Part shown: positions 11,479-22,505 of the stretch, one piece after another | Layout of the letters: the number at the start of each line of letters is the position of its first letter | Numbering within the stretch: the stretch's first letter is position 1 | DNA from: Lytechinus pictus | Taxonomy: Eukaryota > Echinodermata > Echinoidea > Temnopleuroida > Toxopneustidae | Direction of reading: 5' to 3' | NCBI RefSeq assembly: GCF_037042905.1 | Contig: NC_087261.1 | Location: forward strand, 14,086,217 to 14,150,216 | DNA: 64,000 bases | Made by a program: the position numbers and the translations under genes | The notes under the pieces: generated by a model | What the model saw: only the letters and a program-made list of their open reading frames with translations | What the model was told of the DNA's origin: nothing | Database searches by the model: none

Positions 11479-12500
11479 TTGAAAGACAGACAGACATCAA
11501 CGAGGTTCCTTGGGGTCTATATCAATGATCAACTTAACTGGAATGATCACATGAAACACATCAGTAAACCAATTTCTCGAAATATAGGTATACTGTATAA
11601 AGTTAAGTACCTTGTACCTTATAAAATACTTACACGTTGTACAATACTCTCATTCTACCTTATGTGTCACATTGCAATATTCTATGGGTAACATCAACGA
11701 GTGTCACAAACCCAATTCTTTTGTTGCAAAAGAAAGCAATTCGCATTTGTGCTGGAGTTGGTTACCGTGATCATACACGCCCTCTCTTTATAAAGCTGCA
11801 ATGTCTTACTGTTGATGATGTCCATTTTCTTCAAACTTCCCTTTTTGTGTACATGTATCGGTTTAATGCCAAAATGTTACCTACCTGCTTTTCCAATATG
11901 TTTCAACAAAATAATGCTATCCATACCTACCACACAAGACAAACATCTAATATGCATTTGTATAACCCTCGCACACTGTTGGCTCACAAATCTATCAGAC
12001 ATTATGGACCTGATGTTTGGAATTCGATACCTACTATTACTAGGAATATATTATCAGTGCATTCCTTCAAAAGTGCGGTAAAACGCATATTTGTCTCTAA
12101 GATGTAGACACATTTTATTGTGCTGTACATTTTAAACTTAAAGATTGATATAATTTCAATTATTATTACGCCTCACACACTCCTTGTAAATATTTGTAAA
12201 TAGTTGTGGAACATAGTAATTTGTTTATATTTTCCCCTTCTTTGTGTAATCATTAGTTTTTACTTTTCAGTATTGTTTTTTTATATTCATGTATGTATTT
12301 CATATATCCAGAGGTCTGACAACAGCTCAAGCATCTGCTTATTTTGTCATACCACGGCATGTCTGCAGCCTTGTTATAATCAGTTATGTTAATGTTATGT
12401 TAATCATCATAATTATACATTAGTATTATGTAAAACTTAATGTAATCAATTTTGTGATGGTCACACAATGTACATTGTCATGACATGCAGAAACAAATAA
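11479..12500 (+). pseudogene. 5'-truncated LINE fragment, reverse-transcriptase C-terminal part
   Basis: Two overlapping frames (11479-11691 and 11637-12107) together read as the C-terminal region of a non-LTR retrotransposon ORF2. The first has FLGVYINDQLNWNDH, the usual thumb-region signature. The second has LILPYVSHCNILW and then FKSAVKRIFV before a TAG stop at 12105-12107. A frameshift near 11640 breaks it. The 3' UTR runs to an AAATAAATAAATATAAT tail. The RT palm and endonuclease are missing, as expected from 5' truncation on insertion. Confidence 0.8.
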
Positions 12501-12504
12501 ATAA

Positions 12505-12570
12505 ATATAATATAATATAATATATATATATATATATATATATAATAATAAATATAATATATATGAATTA
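12505..12570. repeat. AT/ATA microsatellite
   Basis: TATAATATAA and (TA)n at the tail of the LINE fragment. Confidence 0.85.
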
Positions 12571-12593
12571 GATTTAGACCATAGAATTTAGAC

Positions 12594-12664
12594 CAACAAA
12601 CATAGAGGGCAGCAACACACGTGTGTTACTGCCCCAAGTGTGGTGCTGTCCTCTACGTTTGTTG
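12594..12664. mobile_element. 71-bp MITE of the CAACRAACRTAGAGGGCAGC family
   Basis: The tips CAACAAACATAG and CTACGTTTGTTG are inverted repeats. They are flanked by the perfect 8-bp duplication ATTTAGAC (12586-12593 and 12665-12672). Almost the whole element is palindromic (GAGGGCAGCAACACAC against GTGTGGTGCTGTCCTC). The tips match the inverted ends of the much larger element B at 40519-47597, so this is its minimal non-autonomous relative. Confidence 0.85.
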
Positions 12665-13154
12665 ATTTAGACCTACAATCTGGACATTCTAAATATTTTT
12701 TTTTTTCATCCTGAATATAGATAACGAGAACGCAAAACGTGAGCTGAAAATAACTGGTATACTCATCTGAAAAGGGAGCACTATACCAAGCACCTTGTAG
12801 GAAAATTGTAATGTGGATAAGGATCGCAAATGATGCGAGCGCGAAGCCTGGGATGATATTTCTTATCATTATTTTGACCTGGACTGGGCCATTCTGTTTA
12901 AATAATTCTATTTTCATATCCCACTTTCTTAGCGCGAGATGACACTTGTCGGTATTCCATTCTGAAAATGGGGCAATTTAGTTATGAAGAATTCAATAAT
13001 GTTATTATCTTATCAGCCTAATGAGAGCCCGAAATTTGTTGATAGTTTATCTTTGGCTGAAATTCTGCTAGATGATGAAGTTTTCCACAACCTGAAGATT
13101 GTGGGTTTTATCTCTCAGGTCAGAGACAGCGAGTACCCTTTTTAACAATTAGAC

Positions 13155-13395
13155 GGACTTTGCAATGATCAGTGATAAGCTACATGTTTTCCATTGGGAA
13201 GCTGAGTTTGCAGACAGGTCTGTTGATGAATCTTGGCTCTTTTTTTTCAAGCAGAAGTTACATGATGCTGTCGATAAATACCCCCAAAGACTGACTCAAA
13301 GAGGCGTCAACGAAAGACATCATGGATGGATGCAAAGACCCTCGACCTTGTGCGGGAGAAGCACAGACAGTATAGAAAACTGCGTGATATGTTAA
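13155..13395 (+). pseudogene. LINE fragment, endonuclease-RT linker
   Basis: The plus-strand frame reads FADRSVDESWLFFFKQKLHD and, after a one-base shift near 13325, DAKTLDLVREKHRQYRKLRD. This W-x-A-K and KHRQYRKLR pattern is typical of the linker between endonuclease and RT in non-LTR elements. It stops where the oppositely oriented LINE at 13396 begins. Confidence 0.6.
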
Positions 13396-15060
13396 ATTTA
13401 TTGATTCATTGATTCATTCATTTATTTCCACACTTCATTAAAAAAAAACAATACAAACAGTGTAAAGATGGTATTACAGAATACAGTACAATATATACAT
13501 ATGAATATTCCAATGCATAAAGAAAACATACACTACACGAAACAATAAACCAAAATCTGAACAATACTTAGATCAGACAAGAAGAGAAACAGTATATGTA
13601 AATGTGGGGGATCATTTAAAAAGTTAAAAACTTAATACATAATCCCAATTTTGTCAATCAATGTTTGAGTTTTGCAGAGAGAGACTAGGGAAAAATGTAA
13701 TCGAGGTAACTTAGTCTACGGAATTGAAGTTTTTTGTAGAAGAAATGATTTGATTTTATATTTAAATACATTAAGGGATAGTGAACTTTTTACATCTTCA
13801 GGGAGACTGTTCCAGAATACAGGTCCATTACGAATAATTGACTTTCGGGATAAGGATAATGTCCCAAATGAAAAGCTAACCAGATTTTACTCCAGTATTA
13901 TAATACTGAATATCATAATTTTTACAAAATAAAGAATAAAAAAATATTGGAATCAATTTCTTGTAGTATAAATACCTAAATATACCAAGATTATAACTAT
14001 ATAATTCATACACAGGCAATATTTTAAACTTAAGATAGAATGGAGCAGAGTGAGCTCTGAAACCAAATAAGATATCATTCTGATTACTCTCTTTTGTAAA
14101 ACTAAAGTTCTATCTAATCAATATTCATCTGAAGACCCCCAAACAATAATTCCATATCAATTTAATATTATCATATCGCAATTATGAAATTCTCTTAATG
14201 CTTTTAATGCTTTATAACACTTTTAAAATGTTATAAAGCATTAAGAAAATATTTTGTGGGACAATTCATGTTAAAACACCTATATTTCTAGAAATGAGGG
14301 AGTTTGCCGTTTATATATCTTTTACTTGACTTCGTTGGCAACGAATAATAAAAATAGGAAATATTGGATAATGATCAGAAACATAACAGATAAAAGAACC
14401 ATAATAAAGGTTACATGAGTTATTAACAAACATATTATTGATTAAAGTTCACGAAGTTTGAGACTAATTAGTGGGGAAAAATGACATCATTTCAAGAAAT
14501 TCGTTAACATAATTCAATTGATCCATCTTTTTTATATCAATAATGTAATCACCCAAAAATATACAATATTTCTTCTCACAGTTAACCTTTTTAACAATAT
14601 TGGTAATAGCATTAATAAATCAAATGATTGGTTTTTCAGGGGGTCTATAAACTATATGAGGTTTCTACCCAGGTTAGGAATTTCAATAAAGCAACTTGAC
14701 ATGTATCACAAAAAATATTAAGATCGCATCTGTTTACAAAAATCAATGCTATTCTTTATAACAAAACCAACACCACCACCATGTCTTTTATGACGGAATA
14801 ATTTGACATATCTATAATCTTTAAAAGTATATTCTGGTGCAGTGTTCTCTTTTATCGAAGCTTCAGAAAAAGCAATTACATCGAATTGATGATGTAATGA
14901 ATATAGTAACGTCTCTATTTCAGAATAATTTCTATTAAAGCTTCTACAGCAGCCATTCTCAATTACTTTTTTTGAAGCGCCACATTTCTTGTTGAGAATC
15001 TGTAATGCTCCACTATCCATTACGCAAACCAGCAATGTATCAGCAGAGGGGTCCAAAGGC
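13396..15060 (-). pseudogene. Internally deleted LINE, minus strand
   Basis: The endonuclease part is read from about 15000 down to 14290. It has SEIETLLYSLHHQFDVIAFS, then in shifted frames IFLGDYIIDIKKM (the LGDFN-type motif) and SDHYPIF (the catalytic SDH motif). At 14200-13670 comes the ORF2 C-terminus (GPVFWNSLPEDVK in one frame). The RT core between them is missing, so an internal deletion has joined endonuclease to C-terminus. Stops and frameshifts are frequent. The 3' end is a TGAATCAATGAATCAATAAA tail at 13396-13420. Confidence 0.75.
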
Positions 15061-15282
15061 CCCTGGTGGGGTCGAGGGGGCAGAGCCCCCATAAGTTTTT
15101 TAATATAATGCCTTTTAAATTGCCCAGAGGGGCTCTAATTAATATCAACAGAAGAAATACAAATGCCAACAAACTATATTACACAATATTAATATTAAAA
15201 TAAAAATGACCAGTGACTTTTTCACAACATACCAATGATACCACTAGTTCAGACTGTTCTGCACCAGATCTATTGGCTTAAG

Positions 15283-15502
15283 CAAGTGGCGTAATGAGTA
15301 AAAAAAAATGAGGGGGGCTAGATATGGCAGCTGAAGCAAAAATATTGAACTTTTCAATACAAAAACCTATATTTTGACATAATATTAAGAAAATAATATT
15401 CCACTCTTTCCCTTTCCTTTTTTCTTTCCTTTTTTTTTTTTTTTGTCTTGGCCGTGAACCACTTGGGGGCCCCCAATCCCCACCCCCATCTGTACGCCAG
15501 TG
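15283..15502. mobile_element. hAT-like MITE, degraded
   Basis: The ends are CAAGTGGCGTA and, reversed, CACTGGCGTAC. They match the tips at 8286 and 8680 apart from one base. The flanks GGCTTAAG and GGCTGAAT are only a partial 8-bp match. Internal A, T and C tracts; no coding. Confidence 0.55.
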
Positions 15503-16120
15503 GCTGAATAAGTTACGTTCCCAGATTTTGCAAGGGCTGAAATTTAGGCGTTTCATTGCACTAACGCCCCAAACTGCCCCTCTTTCTCTACAACTCACGT
15601 GCAGTATCATTCATTCAATTCGTATTAAGCAAGAGTGCATGCAGGCAATCACGGCAGGCAATACATCTGAGCATAATGTATTTCACTTTTACAACTTCGG
15701 ATTTTAATCGGCTCCGGAATCAAAGCTTGTTATGTCCCATATTCATAATCTTTTATGATCAGGATGTTCTTTGAATATCATACTATTTGATGTTTAACTC
15801 TTAACCAAAACGTATGCTCTGGAAATGCAAAATTTGTCGCCGTTGAAATAGAAATCCTACAAACGGAGTTTTCAGATCACTTGTGTGGGACATAAACTTT
15901 GTACAGCATAGAATAAATAAAAAAGGAGAACACCATCGATCCTCCATAACAGGGGTTATCGAGTGTTAAATTGGACAAAATCTGAGGAAATCAATTAGCA
16001 ATTAAGTGTCAAGTAAAGAGTTTTTGTTTTCTCTTTGTATTAAAATGATCACCTAATCCTTATTTCCAGGTTACTAATAAATACATTTTTTCTCCCCAAT
16101 TTTCCCTTATTTTTACTTTA
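15503..16120. other. No gene seen
   Basis: AT-rich spacer without a supported feature. Confidence 0.5.
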
Positions 16121-16129
16121 TTTTATACC

Positions 16130-16201
16130 GGCTCCCGAGCGCCACTCCGCAAGGCTCGGTGCGCCACAAATGGCGCGCGCGCCACCATTTGAGAATCCCT
16201 G
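16130..16201 (-). mobile_element. Solitary hAT-like tip
   Basis: Read from 16201 leftwards it starts CAGGGATTCTCAAATGGTGG and continues with GC-rich GCGCGCGCGCC. This is the style of hAT ends (CAG-GNTTCTCAAA). No partner end or duplication was found, so it may be a truncated copy. Confidence 0.5.
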
Positions 16202-16593
16202 TTCTACAGTTAAGGTGCATATGAAATTTATTTTGAGCAAACATAGCAAGCTCAGTCCTGAGATGTTCATGGATTAATTGACACTCACTCGTCATCATTT
16301 CCATTAGAATATTTCCTCAAAAGAAGATAAAGAAGGAAGTAAAAAGGGTAAAAATATATGCAAGTAATTCAAATCAAAATATGATGTACAAACATAAAAA
16401 TTGCAAAAGCAATGAAAGTTAAAAAGTAGGAGCACTAAATTCCTATAGTCAAGGAACCACAATTACATTGAATTAGACCAGAATTTGTCAGCGTATAATG
16501 TAGCAAAAATGAATAATTTGAATATGTCATACAGGGATAAATGTTAATAATTTATAGGGAAATTTCTCGGCCCACCCATCCAAAAAGGTATTA

Positions 16594-16668
16594 TTCATTA
16601 TCCAGCATATATTATTACCCTGTAAAAATCTTCTTTTTACAGGGTAATAATATATGCTGGATAATGAA
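16594..16668. repeat. Perfect 35-bp inverted repeat with 5-nt loop
   Basis: The left arm is 16594-16628, the loop TCTTC at 16629-16633, and the right arm 16634-16668. By eye every base pairs (TTCATTATCC...GTAAAAA against its reverse complement). It could be a snapback MITE, a template-switch product or a hairpin RNA locus. Nothing beyond the arms pairs. Confidence 0.9.
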
Positions 16669-16785
16669 GTATTTAATGCACAGAAGAAAAAAAGAAAATA
16701 ACAGATTTATTCTTTATCAATGTTATGATATAACATTTTCTGCAATTCGGGTCTGTTTAAAAAAGACCCAAGAATTCATTACATA

Positions 16786-16870
16786 AAATTTGTAAGGTTC
16801 CATACAACAAATACCAATATTCTGTAATATTAAACAGTGAATGTAAGATCACAGAGTACAATAATTAAAA
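16786..16870 (+). repeat. Dispersed repeat also present at about 55052
   Basis: The 20-mer AAATTTGTAAGGTTCCATAC at 16786-16805, followed by AAATACCAAT and CTGTAAT, recurs in reverse at 55052-55033 with the same order. It is an unclassified interspersed repeat ending near an AACAGTGTA/AACGGTGTA motif. Confidence 0.6.
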
Positions 16871-16941
16871 TTACAGGTGTGTTCTAAACTCTGTTTCAGG
16901 AACTTCTGTTAAATTTTTTTAACAGTGTAGATGTGTAGAAA

Positions 16942-17278
16942 TCAGAGCATTCTCTGCGAACTTGCGACAGCTTTCTCTCCAGTCATATCTGCCAGCCCTG
17001 CTTGTACGTTCTCGTAAAATTCCTCTGCAAGGAAATGCCTCAACACCGATTTCTCTAGGTCAATACACCTTGTCATTATGGCCTCGGCGACAGCATCAGA
17101 CGTGACTCTGGTGGGGCCCCCGGTGGGGCCCTTATCTGCGACGATTATACCCATCAATCTTACGAGCTGACGACGATCGTTTTCTTCAATGGAGCCATCT
17201 TGGAGTAGATGTTCGACGCTTTTTACTGGTTCTCTCAGTAGATGAGTTTTGACTCCTCCAGGCTCGACGAGACAAACT
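16942..17278 (-). CDS. SDR exon 4 (C-terminal)
   Basis: Acceptor TTTTTCTTTATCCTAG. It reads VCLVEPGGVKTHLLREPVKS and runs 111 codons to TGA at 16944-16942, ending SSQRML. The EPGGVKT strand matches the EPGPV-T position of HSD17B1-type enzymes. A GGGGCCCC/GGGGGCCCC duplication in the middle adds a GPTGGPT stretch. Confidence 0.88.
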
Positions 17279-20200
17279 CTAGGATAAAGAAAAACGAGGA
17301 GGGGAAATGCTACAAACAGTTTGTTTAGCTGTACCTGAATGTTGCAGGCAGGAGGACGTGCGGCGATATCTTGATGTATTTGTCAAATCTGGAGGGGAGG
17401 GATCGGGGTGTGACAGAAGAACTTTTCTCATTATCCCAAGTGTCTGTAGAAACTTTCAAAGTTCCATAATCCCTTACCCCCTGTCGCCCACCCTCCCCAA
17501 TGTCCTCACCCCTCTCCCATGTCCCCCTTTACCGTGAATCACCTCCTATATGGCTACGAGTCTTTCCCTAATTGTTAGAGTGAATTAAATGAATTTTATA
17601 TTATGCGTGGTTTTGTGTTCTCCATCGACTAGATAATGCTATTGATATTCCGGAGTTACGGTGATTCGTTTTGCTCTCCTTGATGTCGAATGCCGATGGA
17701 ATGACAATTCTCTCTAAAAAAACACTGTAATAATCCACCCTTTCCCAAGATTGCAATCCTCCATCAGAGGATCTCTTCGTGTCGCGTAAACCGACATTTC
17801 TTAACCATGGTTGGCAACATTGGACGACATAAGAAAGCCGGAAGAAATGATGTCAAAGTTTGAGATCCCCTTCGAACTCTTAATAGTCAATATGCTTCCA
17901 TTTTCATAATACCCAATCATGCAAGCCTGCGTGATCACGGTGTTTCGCAGGCGTACGAAACTCTGTAAAATATTCCTTTGGTAAGTCCTTGATCACTGAG
18001 TGGAATGACGCCATTTTGGCTCCCTACGTCTACGAAACTACGCGAATATTTCAGGAGTGTTCAAAATATTCGAGTGAACGATCAGGGCAGTAACAGATCA
18101 AGTTAGACTGACGCCGATCATGCTAATCTTTCATGCAATTGCCTTGCCCAACTATACAACAAAGAAAACGAAGAAATATCGTGATTTGAATTTATCGATT
18201 TCATCAGATTCCCGGAAAGTACCCACAATTAACCACAAGGACTCATATATGAACAAAGCTGTCGCTCGCTACCTTTCTCAAAATAGACTAGTTCGTAGTT
18301 ACTTCATGGACAATTTTGGTCAAATGACCTTTCATTTCTTTCATTATGATAGGCAGATTTCAAAGCAAGATATTACGTAAGCTTGCCATGCATAGCAGGA
18401 TGAAGAAATTGAATAGACCAGGTGACTAGAATAGCACACCAATGAACACTTTATGAAGGTGTTTGTTGCATTCCTACTTTGAATGCATAGCATGTTGCAC
18501 TATGTACTTGGCAAACTGTGAAATACCAGTCGTTCGTGGACGCACTGTTGTTTTTTGTGGATGTAAATGAAAACCACAATTTAAAAGAATATATGAATAA
18601 TCAAGACATCAAAGTTGGTGCTTACCTCATTACATTTTAAACCACCATGTCACTTTAGTACAAATGACCTTCCTCTGATCATGCGTAGAATCTTTTGATC
18701 ATGCGAAGAAAAGAAATACGAACTGGTTTATACCATGGTGTTTTTTTTTCATAAAACATGTAAAAAGTCGGGTTACGCGATTTCCGGGCCACCTGATTGT
18801 TCGAAGTAGGCCTGCCTCACCTGATATTAAATGCACGTAGACCAGCAGCAAGGGCCTCAAAGTATCCTTCCAATGCGAATTTGTTCGAGCTGTATACTTC
18901 AAAATAGGGCCATGCTATTGAAAACGAAAGAGAGAAGTGCAAATTTCAATCAAGATTCTCCTTCAAGAAAATTAATCGAGTTTTTAAAGGAAGTTTCATT
19001 TGTAAGACTATAGAGAACGCATTGAGAAATATAGGCTAAAATAATATAGACCCGGTACGGATATATCTTTCTTAAAGATAACCAGTGAATCCTCCCACTG
19101 GGCATTTTACCCGATATTACCCGGGTTGTAACAGGTAATAACGTAGTAATTACCACGGTAACACCAGTGGGTAGTAACGGGGAAATAGTAGACCAATCTT
19201 TCCCCGTTATTACCCGGACCCGATATTACTCCATTTACCCAATATTACCCAGTATGATGTAACCGATATTTCCAGCATTTTAATGATATCACCACCTCAT
19301 ATTACTCTGTTTACCCAATATTACCCAATTAATGTCGGCTCATTAAAAAAACAATTAGTGTCATTAGGGTCATTGAAGCACATTTTTACAACTCCATACT
19401 CTAAGCCATTTCATCTTATCCTATCCTAAAATCCTACATCCTAATCCTAATCCTATCCTACACCTATCCACCAAACCCTGTCATTTACTTCTATATATTG
19501 AGCGAGTTTACAACACTTGACAAATTATGGTTAAAAATTATTCAACCCTAAAACATTTTTCTAAAATTAATGTCATGTTTATGACTAATATGATATATAA
19601 ACTACACATTTTTCTGAAAATTTTCTGGGTGGAATAATTGCATAAACATAAACACATTAATTATTACAGCTATATTAGCTAAAATTTTGGCCATTTATTG
19701 TAGTAATGAATATTCATGAGTAACTAATATTCCCAGCATTTTCCTGATATTACTCCATTTACCCAATATTAATGGGTTCCGCATGGGTTGGAGGTCTCGT
19801 TTCCATCTGAGTCCTATCTGGGCACCATGTGGGTTCAAGTATATGTTTTCATCTGGGTTCCATGTGGGCCCATATGGGACCCAGATATCCCAGATAAGAA
19901 CCGTATGTGATCCAGATACTTTGCTGTCTGGGAATGGAAGCGTTTCAACATTACCCATTACCCCTTATCAACCTGTTTGTAACTGGGTAAAATGTTGGTT
20001 TCATCAGGGTGATAACAGTAATTTTTTGGACTTTGAATATTTCGCTGGGATTGCTGTAAGATTGCTCTTATTACTAAAGTTTGCAATGTTATAACCAATC
20101 AAAGTCATTCAACATTACCCTTATTACCCCTCATCACCCTGTTGTAACTAGGTAAATGTAGGTTTCATCAGGGTGATATCAGTAACAGGTATCAACAGGA

Positions 20201-22312
20201 ATTATAATTTCGGTAATAACATGGTAATAACGGTAATATTTGGTGTTACTCAAATTTCCGGGTGATATTACCGGTAATAACCGGTAAAATTGGTAATCGG
20301 TAACAAATTGCCCAGTGGGCTACGACATATGTAAGAAAAGACCTAAGTTCGTGGTGGCTTCGCCAATAACCAGGGCTCAGGAGCCAGCCATATTGATATT
20401 TTGTCAGAACACATCACATCTACAACTTTGTTGAACCTTTGATACCGTATTATAGCTTTGCGACAACTTTCCGGGACCTCATGTAAGGTTAGTTAGTGAC
20501 TTTTAACAACTTTCATTTAAAAAACACTGGAAAACAAAAGATGGGGAAAAAATTTTACAAATCCTTGGAAAAAAAAATTATTTTCACTTTTACTTGTTGA
20601 AAATATATAAATAAGAAAATCAAAATGACATCTCAAAAATAGAATCTGAACATCTCAAGTTATATTTTGTATTCAATAATATTTTGCAAATAGTGTTGTT
20701 TTTTTCACGGATATTCACGTTATGATCAGAAAATCATTATTTTAGTCTTTTATACAGACTTGTTTATGTCATTAGGAATGTCTGTGTCGAATTCGACAAT
20801 GGATGAGATCAGAACTCCTCAACACCTTCGAATTAGCCCAATCCTAATAGAGATAACGTAGTGCTATTCAGCAGTACTGTGACCCGGGGGGCCACTTACA
20901 TTGACGAGTGGATACCATGCGCGACCAAAAAAACACGTAAAAAGGATGTCTTTTTCACGATAGGGCACGTTACGTACGTAACGTGATAAGGGTGTCAAAA
21001 ACACAAAAATAATGAAAAAAGGGTATCTATTTCGCTAGGACAAATACGTGTTTAGGGTGCTTTTTGAGACCACATGGTATCCACTCGTGAATGGAAGTGC
21101 CCCACCCCCCGGGTACTGTGAGAATATCTACCTGTTCTTCCTACTATACTTGAGATGACGATGACCTTTCCCGCCTTTCTTCGTTTCATCTGAGGTAAGA
21201 CTGCCTGAGTGAGTCTAATCGCACCAAACACATTCACCTTGAACATCTTCTCCATCATGTCCCTCTGCACCAGCTCAGGAATATTGACGGAGCAAATACC
21301 GGCGATATTGAATTTAACATGTTTAAGGTTTAAGAGAAGAATAGCAAGGGAGATTTGATGAAAAATAGTATTACATCACATATGCATATTTTACAGTCTT
21401 TTCAATGTCTAAGGTCCCACTTACGTTGCGAAAGGAAGCCTTCATTTTGGTAGAAAATAACTTTCCCGATGGAAGGAAGGGTTTCACACTGTGGAGGGGC
21501 TCAGAATAACACGCAATGATGACCTCACACTTTGGATATCTGCACAATACGACTGTTCATAGTGTATTCACATAGTTGGCTTTGTGTACACGTCGATATT
21601 CAATGGGTTCAATTTCAGTATTCTATCACTTTGAAGAGGATTTCATGTTATGTTCCACACAGCGGTCACATTGTAGAAGACTCTGAGTTCTCTCCAGGAC
21701 GGGTGTGTAAAATTTATCTTGATTTCTTTACCGTTAGTTATTTCTTTCATATATATTTCTTATGAAGCAATCGAATTGTAAATATTCACTAGTGTGAATC
21801 CATAGTCATGAAAAAGCCCTTTGAAATCTCCATTTAAAAGAAATATAGACCTACTAATCCCATGTTACGCCGTTAAGAATTAGTCCTAAGACACTTGGTA
21901 TAGTCAGTGTCGTTAACTGTGGTCATACCATGTCAAAAACATCTTTAAAGTGCTTTTTTCCAGCACGGCAGCAATCTTTCTTTTCTTTGGGCCTGTATAC
22001 ATGTATTTTTTTATATGAATTACAAAACGAAAAACAAATGACTTACGAAGGATATCTATTCTCCCGTATTCTGTGAGGGTTCTCTCAACTACAGTTGTGA
22101 TGTCAGTATCCCTCGTCACGTCTAATTCCTCAATAAAAAATTGTTTTGTTTAGAGCGTCCCCTACAGCAGTTACCAAATCGTTTTTCTCCGACATCGCGA
22201 TAATGGTAGCGATGACGATGTATCGCTGATCGGGGTCCAATGAGAGACGTATAGCTGTGGCAAGACCAATACCCGCTGAGCAGCCAGTCATGAGAACGAT
22301 TTGACGAGACAT
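16942..22312 (-). CDS. HSD17B1/RDH8-like short-chain dehydrogenase, four exons, possibly decayed
   Basis: The gene would encode an NAD(P)-dependent oxidoreductase of about 291 aa, acting on steroids or retinoids in the HSD17B1/RDH8 branch of the SDR family. Exons are 22312-22047, 21311-21132, 18914-18821 and 17278-16942. Visible motifs are the Rossmann TGCSAGIG (residues 9-16), ELDV before the adenine site, the VISS serine, the catalytic YSSNK (Tyr156, Lys160) and EPGGVKT (185-191). Phases join exactly at every junction (1, 1, 2). Two defects are present: an extra T in a T run in exon 1 (near 22137-22142) shifts the frame, and the acceptor before exon 2 reads AT instead of AG. The family NNAG motif reads NIAG. 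So it is either a young pseudogene or a gene with sequence errors. Exact substrate cannot be read. Confidence 0.85.
17279..18820 (-). other. SDR intron 3
   Basis: Mostly unique-looking AT-rich sequence. I see no further exon. A plus-strand open frame at 18120-18380 has no recognisable content. Confidence 0.6.
18821..18914 (-). CDS. SDR exon 3 (catalytic YxxxK)
   Basis: Acceptor TTTCGTTTTCAATAG, donor ATCAG then GTGAGG. The 94 nt give WPYFEVYSSNKFALEGYFEA followed by LAAGLRAFNI. The Tyr-x3-Lys pair is present and the phase matches both neighbours. Confidence 0.9.
19094..20319. mobile_element. Palindrome-iterated element, GGTAATATTACC type, in SDR intron 2
   Basis: The inverted ends are CCCACTGGGCA and TGCCCAGTGGG. 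Both flanks are packed with variants of TTACCCGATATTACCC and GGTAATATTACCGGTAATAA. A core at 19375-19720 is homologous to the core of the 22506-23720 element. At 19770-19935 there is a third motif set (CATCTGGG, CCCATATGGGACCCAGAT). Two diverged copies of a block reading ACCCTGTTGTAACT then GGTTTCATCAGGGTGATA occur at about 19937-20012 and 20110-20190. No coding region and no clear target duplication. Confidence 0.75.
20883..21113. mobile_element. CCCGGGGGG-ended MITE, 231 bp, in SDR intron 2
   Basis: The flanking duplication is TACTGTGA at 20875-20882 and 21114-21121. The ends CCCGGGGGG and CCCCCCGGG open a long imperfect inverted repeat that includes ACGAGTGGATACCATG on one side and CATGGTATCCACTCGT on the other. 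The element ends 16 bp from the exon 2 donor of the SDR gene. Confidence 0.9.
21132..21311 (-). CDS. SDR exon 2
   Basis: It encodes NIAGICSVNIPELVQRDMME, then KMFKVNVFGAIRLTQAVLPQ, then the VIVISSIVGRT serine block. The 180 nt fit phase 1 to phase 1. The donor is ACAG then GTAGAT. The expected acceptor at 21313-21312 is AT, not AG, although the preceding stretch is pyrimidine-rich (CTTGCTATTCTTCTCTT). Confidence 0.85.
22047..22312 (-). CDS. SDR exon 1
   Basis: It starts at ATG (22312) in a GAAAATGT context and carries the Rossmann motif MTGCSAGIG. The run after LNKTIF contains one T too many; removing it restores IEELDVTRDTDITTVVERTL. It ends TEYGRIDIL plus one base at a consensus donor, GTAAGT, at 22046. 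Confidence 0.88.
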
Positions 22313-22505
22313 TTTCTTTACAAAGAAAAGGGTTGGTAGATTGATTTTTCAAGACATTCTCATAAAACCATAATAAGTATAGTACTGAGGTCGAACTTTG
22401 AACAACAACAAGAATTAATACCCAAACTTCTGATTTTTAAAATTAATATGCCATGTCTTTTAAAGGGCTTTCACAATCGCTCTTGCGACCATTTGCGATC
22501 ATTTC

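Noticed and set aside
18120-18380. Plus-strand frame of 86 codons as a gene
   Set aside because: It lies in SDR intron 3, with no motif and no splice or promoter evidence.
22130-22352. Two overlapping minus-strand frames as separate proteins
   Set aside because: One is SDR exon 1 before its frameshift. The other is a shifted reading of the same bases.
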